From an uncultured Bacteroidales bacterium (GTDB lineage: Bacteria > Bacteroidota > Bacteroidia > Bacteroidales > P3): DNA of 36,029 nucleotides. The first letter of the stretch is position 1; every line of letters begins with the position of its first letter. Both the position numbers and the translations under genes were made by a program. The stretch spans positions 1-36,029 of the forward strand of contig CAMVMF010000034.1 of the NCBI GenBank assembly GCA_947168515.1. The letters run 5' to 3'. Positions 16,263 through 24,335 of this stretch are shown piece by piece. The notes below the pieces were generated by a model. It did not search any database. It was not told the origin of the DNA and was given only the letters and a program-made list of their open reading frames with translations.

Positions 16263-17198
16263 ATGAAAAAATCTGCAAAAGTCTTTGGTACCATCTGTGG
16301 CATCCTGGCTGCTGTATGCTATGGCACCAATCCCCTGGGCGCCCTCAAGCTCTATGCCCAGGGGATGCAGACCAGTAGCGTCCTTTTCTATCGTTTTGGT
16401 TTGGCATGGGTGATTCTTGCCGTTGTGATGTTAATACGGGCCCTTCCGCGCAAGGGGCGTCGTGTCGAGACCCTTCGTGTCACCCGCAAAGAGTTTGGCG
16501 TGTTGTCTGCCCTGGGTGTTCTTTTCATATTCTCTTCTTTGACACTCTATCTCAGTTTCCATGTGATGGATGCCGGAGTGGCCTCTACCATCCTTTTCAC
16601 CTATCCGGTTATGACGGCAGCCATCATGGCCCTTTTCTTCCATGAGAAAACCAACTGGATTACCATCTCTTCCATCGTGCTCTCTTTTATCGGAGTGGCC
16701 CTGCTCTATTGGGGCGACGGCACGACCAAACTGCCCATTGGAGGGGTGGTTTTGGTGCTTATTTCGGCCCTCACCTATGCTGTTTATATTATTGTTGTCA
16801 ACCGAAGCCAACTGAAGATGTCCTCTTTCAAAATCAACTTCTATGTCCTTTTTTATTGTGCTTTGGGCATGCTCGTCTACTCCTTCTTGGCTGGCGAGCC
16901 GCTCATGCTGCCCCAGAATGCTACCAGTTGGTTTTATGTTGGATGGCTGGCCGTTGTTCCCGCCATCATGGCCCTCACCCTCATGGTGTATGCCGCCAAA
17001 TTGGTTGGCTCCACTGCCACTGCCATTTTAGGTGCCTTGGAACCCCTCACGGCTGTGCTCATCGGGGTCTTTGTCTTTGGTGAGGACTTCTCGCTCAATT
17101 TGTTAATAGGCATCGTACTCATCTTGGTTGCAGTCACTATGATTGTGGTCCTTCCCGGCCGGGTGAGGGGGCAGAAAGATAAAAGAACGAGCGTGTAA
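16263..17198 (+). CDS. EamA/DMT-family transporter
   Basis: This 311-residue protein has about ten membrane segments arranged as two similar halves, the fold of EamA (DUF6) drug/metabolite transporters. Visible landmarks are 'GILAAVCYGTNPLGALKLY' at the start and 'TILFTYPVMTAAIMALFFHE' closing the first repeat. 'STATAILGALEPLTAVLIGV' closes the second repeat. The C-terminal tail is short and basic. I chose ATG 16263 over the upstream TTG 16254 because GGGAGG sits 9 bases before it. The substrate cannot be read from sequence; metabolite or amino-acid export is usual in the family. It is not part of the dcw operon. Confidence 0.9.
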   Translation: MKKSAKVFGTICGILAAVCYGTNPLGALKLYAQGMQTSSVLFYRFGLAWVILAVVMLIRALPRKGRRVETLRVTRKEFGVLSALGVLFIFSSLTLYLSFHVMDAGVASTILFTYPVMTAAIMALFFHEKTNWITISSIVLSFIGVALLYWGDGTTKLPIGGVVLVLISALTYAVYIIVVNRSQLKMSSFKINFYVLFYCALGMLVYSFLAGEPLMLPQNATSWFYVGWLAVVPAIMALTLMVYAAKLVGSTATAILGALEPLTAVLIGVFVFGEDFSLNLLIGIVLILVAVTMIVVLPGRVRGQKDKRTSV

Positions 17199-17292
17199 AC
17201 AGACTGTTCTACCCATCGAAACAAATCATTTATCGGCATATTGCCGCTCTTATAATTGTCATGTAACCAACAACCTTATAAAATAATAGTCT

Positions 17293-18369
17293 ATGAATAT
17301 TGCTGCATTAGTCTCTGGAGGTGTCGACAGTTCCGTAGTCGTACATTTACTCAAGGAAAACGGGTACGACCCCACCCTCTTCTACATCCGTATTGGTATG
17401 GAGGACGAGGAGGGCTACATCGACTGTCCCGCTGAGGAGGACATCGAAATCACTTCCTATATCGCCCGCAAGTATGGCTGCCGTTTCGAAGAGGTCAATC
17501 TCCATAAAGAATATTGGGAGAATGTGGTGTCCTACACCATCGAGTCTGTGCGTAAGGGCCTGACCCCCAATCCCGATGTCATGTGCAACAAGCTCATCAA
17601 ATTCGGTGCCTTCGAGCAGCGTTGGGGCAAAGATTTCGACCGCATAGCCACAGGCCATTATGCCACTACTGACACGCTTGATGGCGTTCAGTTCCTGGCC
17701 ACTGCCAAGGACCCGATTAAAGACCAGACCGATTTTCTTTCGCAGCTTAGCTTCAGCCAGATAAGCAAACTTATGTTTCCTATCGGCCACATGATGAAGA
17801 GTGAGGTGCGTGAAATTGCCCATCAGGCCAAGCTTCCCAGTGCCGACCGCAAGGATTCGCAGGGTATCTGCTTCTTGGGCAAGATTAACTACAACGATTT
17901 CCTCCGTCGTTATTTGGGCGAGAAGGAGGGCAAAATAGTGGAGCTGGAGACGGGTAAAATCCTGGGCACGCACAAAGGGTATTGGTTCCACACCATTGGG
18001 CAACGCAAAGGCCTATTCCTCAGCGGTGGTCCCTGGTTTGTGGTGAAAAAGGATATTGAAGAGAATGTGTTGTACGTCTCTCAGGGTTACGACCCCGCCG
18101 CCCAATATGGCAACGAAATCAACCTCCTGGGTTTCTATTTTTTGAGCAAGGATATATGGGGAAAACGTCTGGACGAGGGACAAACTATTGATGTCAAATT
18201 CAAAATACGCCACACCCCCGAGTTTGCACAAGGTCACTTAAGCAAGACTTCTGATGGTTACCGCATTGTTTCCGACACCCGCATTCAGGGTATTGCTGCA
18301 GGCCAATATGCCACTATCTACGACAACCAGGCTCACCTTGTGGTGGCTTCGGGTATGATTGGCTTCTGA
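17293..18369 (+). CDS. mnmA: MnmA, tRNA-specific 2-thiouridylase
   Basis: MnmA puts sulfur on U34 of tRNAs for Lys, Glu and Gln, using ATP and a relayed persulfide. The 358-residue protein shows the PP-loop '[15 protein letters not shown]' (residues 6-20), '[14 protein letters not shown]' with the first catalytic Cys, and 'DSQGICFLG' with the second Cys. 'HTIGQRKGL' and the C-terminal beta domain follow. Bacteroidales often carry two mnmA copies, and this one has the compact '[14 protein letters not shown]' insertion. A weak hairpin (CCCCT 18383-18387 / AGGGG 18391-18395) follows the stop. Confidence 0.96.
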   Translation: MNIAALVSGGVDSSVVVHLLKENGYDPTLFYIRIGMEDEEGYIDCPAEEDIEITSYIARKYGCRFEEVNLHKEYWENVVSYTIESVRKGLTPNPDVMCNKLIKFGAFEQRWGKDFDRIATGHYATTDTLDGVQFLATAKDPIKDQTDFLSQLSFSQISKLMFPIGHMMKSEVREIAHQAKLPSADRKDSQGICFLGKINYNDFLRRYLGEKEGKIVELETGKILGTHKGYWFHTIGQRKGLFLSGGPWFVVKKDIEENVLYVSQGYDPAAQYGNEINLLGFYFLSKDIWGKRLDEGQTIDVKFKIRHTPEFAQGHLSKTSDGYRIVSDTRIQGIAAGQYATIYDNQAHLVVASGMIGF

Positions 18370-18401
18370 TGATAATGAAGCCCCCCTCGGAGGGGTCTCT
18401 C

Positions 18402-18569
18402 TTAGATACTTATGTTGCTGCCGTCTGCCACATGGTTTTTCCCGGTTTGGGGGATGTCTCTGAAAAAGATGTCGGCATTGGTGTTTAGCAGCAGCTGTAG
18501 CAGAAAGTAGACAGCGTGCTGCCGGCCAATTTTACTCACATGCCCAATCGGTTTAGTAAAGACCGCCAT
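18402..18569 (-). CDS. Small open frame of unknown function (doubtful)
   Basis: A 55-residue frame on the minus strand starts MAVFTKPIGHVSKI and ends in TAA. It lies downstream of the hydrolase operon and its terminator and runs toward the end of mnmA. I recognise no family. The middle 'HAVYFLLQLLL' is hydrophobic. It could be a fragment of a decayed gene or chance. The rest of the 18370-18701 gap holds only the weak hairpin after mnmA and the terminator at 18644-18680. Confidence 0.2.
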   Translation of the reverse strand: MAVFTKPIGHVSKIGRQHAVYFLLQLLLNTNADIFFRDIPQTGKNHVADGSNISI

Positions 18570-18643
18570 CGCAACTTCTCTTAACTGGAGGTTTGAAGCC
18601 TTGGCCTGTGTCCGATGACTACGTGTGTTGTAAAAGGCCTAAA

Positions 18644-18680
18644 TAAAAAAACAGACGGCCAAACCCATTGACCGTCTGTT
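18644..18680 (-). terminator. Intrinsic terminator of the lipoprotein operon
   Basis: On the minus strand AACAGACGG (from 18680) pairs with CCGTCTGTT (to 18650) and is followed by a run of seven T. It lies about 20 bases after the stop of the hydrolase gene. The stem is 9 bases and perfect. Confidence 0.85.
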
Positions 18681-18701
18681 CTTATGCTGAGCGGCAGCTG
18701 G

Positions 18702-19793
18702 TTATTTCAGATTCTTCTTGAAGAAGTCTTCCAGCTTGTCCCAGGGAATATAGTCTGCCTGGCCTCCGTCGTAAAGGTCGCAGTGTGTGGCTCCCGGGAT
18801 GATAAGTAGTTCCTTGTTCTCCGGTATAGGATTGGGCTTGCCTACGAAATTGTAGCCGTCGGCCTTGCCATTTACCATATATTGGTAGGCGTTTTCACCA
18901 AAATAGCGGCTGTGGGCTTTCTCGCCGTGCATCACAAGAACGGCAGAGCGGATTTCGTTGGTATAGTACAGGAATCTGGCGTTGGCGTATGCCTGTGTGC
19001 CGATGGTGCGCCAGCCGTCGTTGCTGTTGCCACTGCGGGCATGGTAGCCCCGTGGGGTTTTGTAGTAGGCGTGGTAGTCTTTTACAAATTGGGGTGCCTC
19101 TTCTGGCACAGGGTCGACAACGCCGCCGGCCATTGCCATTGGGTCGGTCAGTCGCTGTTGGGCAATGGATTGGCGGGCACCGTGGCGCGATTCTTCCTTG
19201 TCCTCGCTGTCGAAGTAGCCATTGCCCGACACGCGGCTCATGTCATACATCGTGCTGGCTACGGTGGCTTTGATGCGTGGGTCGGCAGCGGCGGCGTTCA
19301 GCGCAATGCCACCCCATCCGCAGATGCCGATGATGCCAATCTTTTCGGCATCGACATTGTCCAACTGTGATAGGTAATCGACCGCGGCGAGGAAGTCCTC
19401 GGTGTTGATGTCCGGCGAGGCGGTGCGGCGAGGTTGGCCACTGCTTTCGCCGGTGTACGACGGGTCGAAGGCCAGCGTTACAAAACCGCGCTCGGCCATG
19501 CGCATGGCGTATAGGCCGCTAGATTGTTCTTTGACGGCTCCAAAAGGGCCGCTGACGGCTATGGCAGCCAGCTTCCCTTCGGCATCCTTGGGGGTGTATA
19601 GGTCGGCAGCCAGCGTTAGGCCAAATTGTGTTTCGAACGTTACTTTTCGGTGGTTTACTTTTTCGCTGAGGGGGAACACCTTGTCCCACTCCTCTGTGAG
19701 GGTCATTCCTTGTTTCATAGTGCTCTCGGCGTTTTTGTTGCAGCAGGCCGACATCAACAGCACTGCTGACAGGATTGTCAATACTTTTTTCAT
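18702..19793 (-). CDS. Alpha/beta hydrolase lipoprotein (dienelactone-hydrolase-like)
   Basis: This 363-residue protein begins with a lipoprotein signal peptide ending in lipobox LMSAC (Cys about 17), so it is probably membrane-anchored in the periplasm or outer membrane. The body has the alpha/beta hydrolase pattern. It shows 'YTPKDAEGKLAAIAVSGPFG' near the oxyanion region and a nucleophile elbow 'GICGWGG', where Cys is the likely nucleophile as in dienelactone hydrolases. A late 'AVLMHGEKAHS' strand and a final 'GATHCDLYD' with the catalytic His follow. The substrate is unknown. It is the last gene of a three- or four-gene operon with the flavodoxin (9 bases away) and the cyclophilin-like protein, divergent from an AraC regulator. 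Confidence 0.85.
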   Translation of the reverse strand: MKKVLTILSAVLLMSACCNKNAESTMKQGMTLTEEWDKVFPLSEKVNHRKVTFETQFGLTLAADLYTPKDAEGKLAAIAVSGPFGAVKEQSSGLYAMRMAERGFVTLAFDPSYTGESSGQPRRTASPDINTEDFLAAVDYLSQLDNVDAEKIGIIGICGWGGIALNAAAADPRIKATVASTMYDMSRVSGNGYFDSEDKEESRHGARQSIAQQRLTDPMAMAGGVVDPVPEEAPQFVKDYHAYYKTPRGYHARSGNSNDGWRTIGTQAYANARFLYYTNEIRSAVLVMHGEKAHSRYFGENAYQYMVNGKADGYNFVGKPNPIPENKELLIIPGATHCDLYDGGQADYIPWDKLEDFFKKNLK

Positions 19794-19802
19794 AGATAGC
19801 TA

Positions 19803-20336
19803 TCAGTTCATCATACGGTTTTCACCCCATTTATACTGCGGATAGGCTTTCTTGAGGTCGGCTGCTGCCCCTTCCACTCCGCTGCCACCGCTTGTGGCAA
19901 AGACATTGATTACCTTGCCGCTCAAGTCGTGGGCATCGATAAAGGTGTTGACGATTGTTGGTGCCGTGTACCACCAAATTGGAAATCCAATCCAGAGGGT
20001 GTCGTAAGCGGCGATATTCTGGCAGCGACCTTGGATGGCTGGGCGCGAGCTCTTGTCCTGCATCTCTTTAGTGGAGCGCGACTGCTTGTCACGCCAGTCA
20101 AGGTCAGCGGCGGTGTAGGGCTGTTCAGGCCTGATTTCGTAGAGGTCGGCATTGTGCTCTTTGGCCAGTTGCTGTGCGGCGGCCTTTGTGGTGCCGGTGG
20201 CAGAGAAATAAACTACAAGTGTCTTTTTCATTTCGGGTTTCTCCTTTTCTTGATTTGTGTTGTTTTGGTTGTTTTTCTGGGCGCAGGCTGTCATTAGCAG
20301 GCAGCTGGCTGCAAGGATTGAAAAGAATCGTTTCAT
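19803..20336 (-). CDS. Flavodoxin domain lipoprotein
   Basis: This 177-residue protein begins with a signal peptide and lipobox LMTAC (Cys about 18). A short Asn/Glu-rich linker is followed by a flavodoxin domain at about 37-177. The FMN phosphate loop reads 'FSATGTTKAAAQQLA', followed by 'DTLWIGFPIWWYTAPTIVNTF' and 'FATSGGSGV', all typical of the flavodoxin_4 type. Flavodoxins are usually cytoplasmic, so an exported, lipid-anchored one is notable. Its electron donor would have to be membrane-linked. It lies between the cyclophilin-like gene (15 bases) and the hydrolase (9 bases). Confidence 0.9.
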   Translation of the reverse strand: MKRFFSILAASCLLMTACAQKNNQNNTNQEKEKPEMKKTLVVYFSATGTTKAAAQQLAKEHNADLYEIRPEQPYTAADLDWRDKQSRSTKEMQDKSSRPAIQGRCQNIAAYDTLWIGFPIWWYTAPTIVNTFIDAHDLSGKVINVFATSGGSGVEGAAADLKKAYPQYKWGENRMMN

Positions 20337-20351
20337 ATCATTGTGTTTTTA

Positions 20352-20789
20352 TTATATGGTGAATTGTACTTTTACATTGCCTCCGCCCAGAGCCTCTTTC
20401 AGCTGCCCGCCATCGACGATGTGACCTATGGGTGAGTAGGCATAGTTTGTCTGAAAGGTTTCGTAGAATACCACCAGGCAGTTGTTGCCGTAGAGCATCA
20501 GGTCGCCGGCATGTATGGTGTCTGGTTTGGTGCTGTTTGTGGGAAGCTGGGTGGAAAGGTAATGGTACTTCTCGTTGCCGTTCAGCTCTTGCATATCCAG
20601 CGTGAGAGGCAGCTGGCTGCGGAAAGCCTCGGCGGTGCTGTTCTGCTCTAGGGCGGCAGTGAAAGTGCGGTCGCCAATGGTTATGCTGATGTTGTCCAAG
20701 CGGTTCGTGGATGGTGTTGCCGTTTGCTCTTTCGTACAGGCGTTGGCAAGAATCATCATGATGGACGCAAAGTATATCAAAAACTTCAT
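20352..20789 (-). CDS. Cyclophilin-like fold lipoprotein
   Basis: This 145-residue protein starts MKFLIYFASIMMI and has a lipobox LANAC. 'ISITIGDRTFTAALEQNSTA' and 'AGDLMLYGNNCLVVFYETF' match the cyclophilin-like family (Pfam cyclophil_like type) found in many Bacteroidota next to flavodoxins and oxidoreductases. I chose ATG 20789 rather than the frame's upstream start at 20906 because GGAGG lies 5 bases before it and it begins the signal peptide. Its ATG overlaps the TGA of a short upstream frame. The function is not known. No prolyl isomerase active site is evident. Confidence 0.85.
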   Translation of the reverse strand: MKFLIYFASIMMILANACTKEQTATPSTNRLDNISITIGDRTFTAALEQNSTAEAFRSQLPLTLDMQELNGNEKYHYLSTQLPTNSTKPDTIHAGDLMLYGNNCLVVFYETFQTNYAYSPIGHIVDGGQLKEALGGGNVKVQFTI

Positions 20790-20926
20790 GCCGCTTCCTC
20801 CATTGGGTAGACAGGCCTGTCGGCTGGGCTGGCCGCTAGGTGGCCACCTTTGGCATACGGTTTTGCTGTTAGGTTGCTCACCCATTCCATGCTTGGAATC
20901 CTGCAAACAATCAGTACCTTCTCCAT
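20786..20926 (-). CDS. Short coupled ORF at head of lipoprotein operon
   Basis: A 46-residue frame starts MEKVLIVCRIPSMEW shortly after the minus-strand promoter at 20951-20984. It ends in TGA overlapping the ATG of the cyclophilin-like gene (ATGA). It belongs to no family I know and has no signal peptide. The position suggests either a leader peptide that couples translation or the tail of an earlier gene. It also contains the GGAGG that serves the next gene. Confidence 0.4.
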   Translation of the reverse strand: MEKVLIVCRIPSMEWVSNLTAKPYAKGGHLAASPADRPVYPMEEAA

Positions 20927-20950
20927 TATTTGTAAGTTTTTTTCGACTTG

Positions 20951-20984
20951 CAAAGATACGAACAAATTATTTCTTGTGGACAAA
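20951..20984 (-). promoter_or_regulatory. Promoter of the lipoprotein operon
   Basis: On the minus strand TTTG (20984-20981) and, 22 bases later, TATCTTTG (20958-20951) match the Bacteroidota -33 and -7 elements. The spacing is at the long end. Transcription would begin near 20944, just before the short ORF. Confidence 0.65.
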
Positions 20985-21043
20985 AAATCCGCTCAACAAA
21001 GCAAAAAAAACTTTATGGCAAAGTGCAAGTCGGAAATTATTGC

Positions 21044-21051
21044 TATCTTTG
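21044..21051 (+). promoter_or_regulatory. -7 element of the AraC regulator gene
   Basis: TATCTTTG is a perfect TAnnTTTG, 28 bases before the ATG at 21080. The -33 region is poor (TTTA near 21012). It lies about 85 bases from the divergent operon promoter, so a regulator bound between the two could control both. Confidence 0.65.
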
Positions 21052-21079
21052 CAGGCGGAATCTATAAATTCGATAAGCA

Positions 21080-21928
21080 ATGAAAGAGTTGATATACACC
21101 ACAGTGGATGGCAATATGAAGGTGGAACACTACAAAGACTTCATACACTTCAGCCATTTTTTTAAGGGACAGAGTTGTGAGGCTGTAGTGCGAGAGAATA
21201 TGCTGGTGTATGTATTCAGTGGCGAGGTGGTTATCAAGGCAGGAGGTCACACATCGTTGTTGCATCCTGGCGACACCTACCTCTTGCGTCGCAACCACAA
21301 AGCTACCAAGCTGGTACGTACCGCCCCGGATGGCACTCCCATGGAGGCTCTTTTCATCTACCTGCCCCAGCGGATGATGCGGCGCTTTGCACAAGAGTCC
21401 GCCATCCGTCTCGACGGAATGCGCCGATGGACTGCTCGGCTGCCTTATGTGATGTTGCCCCCAAATGCGCTGTTCGCACAAATCTTCCAGTCGCTGCGTG
21501 GTTACTTCGAGGCCGAGGCCTTCCCGTCGGAGAAGCTGGTGGATGTCAAGATGCTCGAATTGGTTCTTACACTCCTAGAGGTGCGGCCCGATCTCAAGCC
21601 CCTCCTGTTCGACTTTGCCGAGCCATGGAAAATTGACCTAGGCCATTTTATGGAACAGAACTTTACCAGCGATCTCGCTCTTGCCGACTTCGCCCACTTC
21701 GCCGGACGCAGCTTGGCCTCCTTCAAAAAGGAGTTCTCCCAAATCTATGGCCAGCCGCCTATGCGGTGGATTATCAACCGCCGGCTTGACGAGGCCAAAC
21801 AACGCATCGAACAGGGCTACATGCCTAAAGACGTATACCTGGCCGTGGGCTTCAAAAACCTTAGCCACTTTTCCAAGGTGTTCAAGCAACGTTTCGGAGT
21901 TGCGCCAAGCGAAGTGCGCTCAGCCTAG
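21080..21928 (+). CDS. AraC-family transcriptional regulator
   Basis: This 282-residue protein has an N-terminal cupin-like sensor part (about residues 20-110, 'GEVVIKAGGHTSLLHPGDTY'). The C-terminal AraC DNA-binding domain has two helix-turn-helix units at about 180-282. These are 'DLALADFAHFAGRSLASFKK' for the first and 'VYLAVGFKNLSHFSKVFKQR' for the second, followed by the typical ending 'FGVAPSEVR'. It is divergent from the lipoprotein operon, and the facing promoters suggest it controls that operon and perhaps itself. The effector is unknown. Confidence 0.92.
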   Translation: MKELIYTTVDGNMKVEHYKDFIHFSHFFKGQSCEAVVRENMLVYVFSGEVVIKAGGHTSLLHPGDTYLLRRNHKATKLVRTAPDGTPMEALFIYLPQRMMRRFAQESAIRLDGMRRWTARLPYVMLPPNALFAQIFQSLRGYFEAEAFPSEKLVDVKMLELVLTLLEVRPDLKPLLFDFAEPWKIDLGHFMEQNFTSDLALADFAHFAGRSLASFKKEFSQIYGQPPMRWIINRRLDEAKQRIEQGYMPKDVYLAVGFKNLSHFSKVFKQRFGVAPSEVRSA

Positions 21929-22549
21929 GGCCTGAGGTAGGGTTTCGTGTCGCCGGTACCCACACCCAGCATTGACTCCCTCTTCAGTGCTTTCCGCAGC
22001 GGGCACACGACCGACGTCCGTCGCATGCTCAGCAGGCTATAAATTCCTCATATTCTTCCCTCTGTTAGTTTGACCATTCGAACAATGCTTTTGTTAGCCG
22101 TCGGTGGCACGCTGTGATGGCCTGGAGGGGAGGACACATACCCCAGCTTGCATTTTTATTAGCCCATAAAAGAAATTTTACCCGTCGGAAACTAGTCCGT
22201 TGTACCAACGCTATTTATAGTGCATTTAACTTATACTTGTATTAGGTTTTATTTATCAAGCATAAGTAAAATATAAATAGTTCATAAATAGAAATATAGG
22301 CTAAATACGCCCTTTTTTTGTGGGCTTGACCTCCAATAGCGGGTGTGAGGGACAAAGTACTGTTTTACTACAAGGGCAACCCTTTGTTCAGAGCCTTTGA
22401 CTGCGTCCAAATAACGATATAATCAGCCCTTAGAGCCTATCCGGCCATAGCTGTGGTCCGGTGGGCCGGCAGCAGAGTTGTTGAAATGGTTGCGGCAGGT
22501 GTGGGTAATAAAAGAAGTGGTTTTTGCTTGCACCAATAGCACCTAACGG
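21929..22549. other. 620-base gap without a clear gene
   Basis: No supported gene lies here. A stop-to-stop frame at 21941-22042, in frame with the AraC gene and ending RSGHTTDVRRMLSRL, could be a gene remnant but has no good start. The middle part (about 22200-22310) is strongly AT-rich and holds the nested inverted repeat described separately. It is followed by GCCC-T7-GTGGGC, a small hairpin with its T run in the loop. AAGGG-CAA-CCCTT near 22370 is another small hairpin. Confidence 0.6.
22211..22280. repeat. Long nested inverted repeat
   Basis: The outer arms CTATTTATA (22211-22219) and TATAAATAG (22272-22280) are exact reverse complements. The inner arms ACTTATACTTG (22229-22239) and CAAGCATAAGT (22257-22267) match in 10 of 11 bases around a 17-base loop. 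ATAAATAG is repeated once more at 22283-22290. It may be a regulatory site, a recombination site or a mobile-element end. Nothing nearby decides between these. Confidence 0.6.
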
Positions 22550-23200
22550 CTAGTGGGTGAACACATATTGCAGTATGTTTTCGCCCATCTGAAAGGCCTT
22601 GGCCCTGACGCTCTGGCTGTCGTTGTGCACGTCGGGGTCTTCCCAGCCGTCGCCGAGGTCGCACTCCCAGCTGAAGAAGCATACCAGCCTTCCCTCGTAG
22701 ATGAGGCCGTAGCCCCGTGGGGGTAGGTTGTCGTGCTCATGGATTTTGGGCAGACCGTTGGGGAAATGGTATTTCTGGTGGTAGATGGGATGGTTGAAAG
22801 GCAGTTCGACGAAGTCGAGTTCGGGAAAGACTTTTTTCATGGCGGGGATGATGAATTCCTTGAGGCCGTAGTTGTCGTCTACATGTAGGAACCCGCCTCC
22901 GATGAGGTAGTTGCGCAGGTTCTGTGCCTCTTGGCTGCTGAAGACTACGTTGCCGTGCCCGGTCATGTGCACAAATGGGTGGTTGAACAGCTCTGCGCTG
23001 CCCACATCCACCACGGCATAGTCTTTGGCCAGATTCATCTTGGCATCGGTGTTGCAGAAGGCGATGAGATTGGTTAGCGAGGTGGGGTTGGCGTACCAGT
23101 CGCCTCCGCCACCATATTTCAGCAGGGCCAACTGGGTCTGGCCCCAAGAGGGTAGGGCCCAGGTTGCCAGTAGTATGATGAAAAGGATGTTGCGTTTCAT
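22550..23200 (-). CDS. DUF4159 domain protein, exported
   Basis: This protein of about 216 residues starts MKRNILFIILLATWALPSWG, a clear signal peptide cut near GQ. It belongs to the DUF4159 family of Bacteroidota. Visible features are 'LLKYGGGGDWYANPTSL', 'HMTGHGNVVFSSQEAQNLR', 'GGGFLHVDDNYGLKEF' and 'DPDVHNDSQ'. The fold is thought to resemble a glutamine-amidotransferase/ThuA-like domain, and the function is unknown. An alternative start at ATG 23221 (MSKRQPN) overlaps the rsmE stop (ATGAGTAA) and would couple translation. I kept the inner ATG because it gives a standard signal peptide. It is in an operon with rsmE. Confidence 0.85.
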   Translation of the reverse strand: MKRNILFIILLATWALPSWGQTQLALLKYGGGGDWYANPTSLTNLIAFCNTDAKMNLAKDYAVVDVGSAELFNHPFVHMTGHGNVVFSSQEAQNLRNYLIGGGFLHVDDNYGLKEFIIPAMKKVFPELDFVELPFNHPIYHQKYHFPNGLPKIHEHDNLPPRGYGLIYEGRLVCFFSWECDLGDGWEDPDVHNDSQSVRAKAFQMGENILQYVFTH

Positions 23201-23213
23201 GTTTGGCTGTCGT

Positions 23214-24071
23214 TTACTCATTGGTGTCGGTTGTTGTTTGGTGGCGGCAGGTGCCATTGTTGGGTGTGGGCAGGTGCTGCTTATGCCCTGGTGCTGGGTT
23301 GGGCTGTTGTGGCGTTGGCTGGCTTTGGGATAGGACGCTGGTGTTGGCTGCTTTGGGTGGCTCTAGGCTATTCATGAAATCGAGGGCGGTGGTGGCATAC
23401 AGGGCTGCCGTCTCGGTGCGCAGCCTGCTGGTGCCCAGGGTTACAGGTTGGAAACCTTTTTCTAGCGCAGTCTTGATTTCGCGCTCTGAGAAATCACCTT
23501 CGGGTCCTATCAGCACCACGGCATCTTGGCCCGGTGTATAGGTCTCTCCCAGCGTGTGCCGTTCGTTGCCAGCGCAGTAGCACACCATGCGGCAGCAGTT
23601 GCCAAAGTCGTATCCGTTCAAGAAATCAATCAGTTTTACGGGCTTTTCGATGGTTGGCTTTAGTGCCTTAAGCGATTGTTTCATGGCACTTAGGGCCAAT
23701 TTCTCCAGTCGGTCGGTCTTTTGGCTGTCGCGCTCGGAATGGTCGCAGATGACCGGGGTGATGCGGTCGATGCCTATTTCCACGGCTTTTTCTACAAACC
23801 ACTCCAGCCGTGCACTGTTCTTAGTGGGGGCCACAGCCACATGCAGATGGTATGGCCGGGGCTGGTAGTTGCTCATCCGCTCCACAATTTCCACCTCGCA
23901 GGCCCTCTCGTCGGGGTTGCTGACCAGGGCGCGGCACATCACTCCGTCGCCCGAGGTGAGCAACAGCTCGTCGCCCACGCCCATGCGCAGCACCCGCACT
24001 AGGTGTCGAGACTCCTCTGCCGACAGTTGGGCGTAGGGGCCCGTAGTGTCTTCTGATAAAAATAGATGCAT
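23214..24071 (-). CDS. rsmE: RsmE, 16S rRNA m3U1498 methyltransferase, with extra tail
   Basis: RsmE N3-methylates U1498 of 16S rRNA with SAM. The SPOUT knot is visible at 'VVLIGPEGDFSEREIKTALE' (about residues 188-207) and 'LGTSRLRTETAALYATTAL' (about 213-231), and the N-terminal PUA-like part around 'HLVRVLRMGVGDELLLTSGDG'. The family normally ends soon after 'ALDFM' at about 235-240 residues. This protein runs on to 285 with a Pro/Gln/Thr/Asn-rich low-complexity tail, which suggests a lost stop codon or read-in of spacer DNA. The 3' end overlaps an alternative start of the DUF4159 gene. Confidence 0.94.
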   Translation of the reverse strand: MHLFLSEDTTGPYAQLSAEESRHLVRVLRMGVGDELLLTSGDGVMCRALVSNPDERACEVEIVERMSNYQPRPYHLHVAVAPTKNSARLEWFVEKAVEIGIDRITPVICDHSERDSQKTDRLEKLALSAMKQSLKALKPTIEKPVKLIDFLNGYDFGNCCRMVCYCAGNERHTLGETYTPGQDAVVLIGPEGDFSEREIKTALEKGFQPVTLGTSRLRTETAALYATTALDFMNSLEPPKAANTSVLSQSQPTPQQPNPAPGHKQHLPTPNNGTCRHQTTTDTNE

Positions 24072-24176
24072 CTGTGTCTATGTGTTTACGTGTTTGTGCG
24101 TCAACGTATAGGTGTGTCTATCTGAATGGCGGGTTCATATATCGGCACGTTCGTTTGGCACGTTTGATTCGGATTG

Positions 24177-24184
24177 CAAAGATA
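24177..24184 (-). promoter_or_regulatory. -7 promoter element of rsmE
   Basis: TATCTTTG on the minus strand is a perfect TAnnTTTG and lies about 105 bases before the rsmE start. No clear TTTG is found at the -33 position. Confidence 0.5.
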
Positions 24185-24303
24185 CGCTTTTTTTTCGACA
24201 TAGTGCCATTCGCTTCGGCTGCAGGACCCAAGGGCAACACTTATTAACAATCCATCAGTAATAAATAATTCAAAAAGGCGTTATCTATGTTGATGAAAAA
24301 TAC

Positions 24304-24311
24304 TATTTTTG
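24304..24311 (+). promoter_or_regulatory. -7 promoter element of the large exported-protein gene
   Basis: TATTTTTG fits TAnnTTTG and lies 25 bases before ATG 24336. The -33 region has only GTTGATG. The element would overlap the frame's upstream TTG at 24309, which argues for ATG 24336 as the true start. Confidence 0.5.
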
Positions 24312-24335
24312 CACTTTGTATTAATACATAATGAT

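Noticed and set aside
21941..22042. Stop-to-stop frame after the AraC gene ending RSGHTTDVRRMLSRL
   Set aside because: Only 33 codons, no good start and no family recognised. It is in frame with the AraC gene, but two stops separate them, so it is kept only as a possible remnant.
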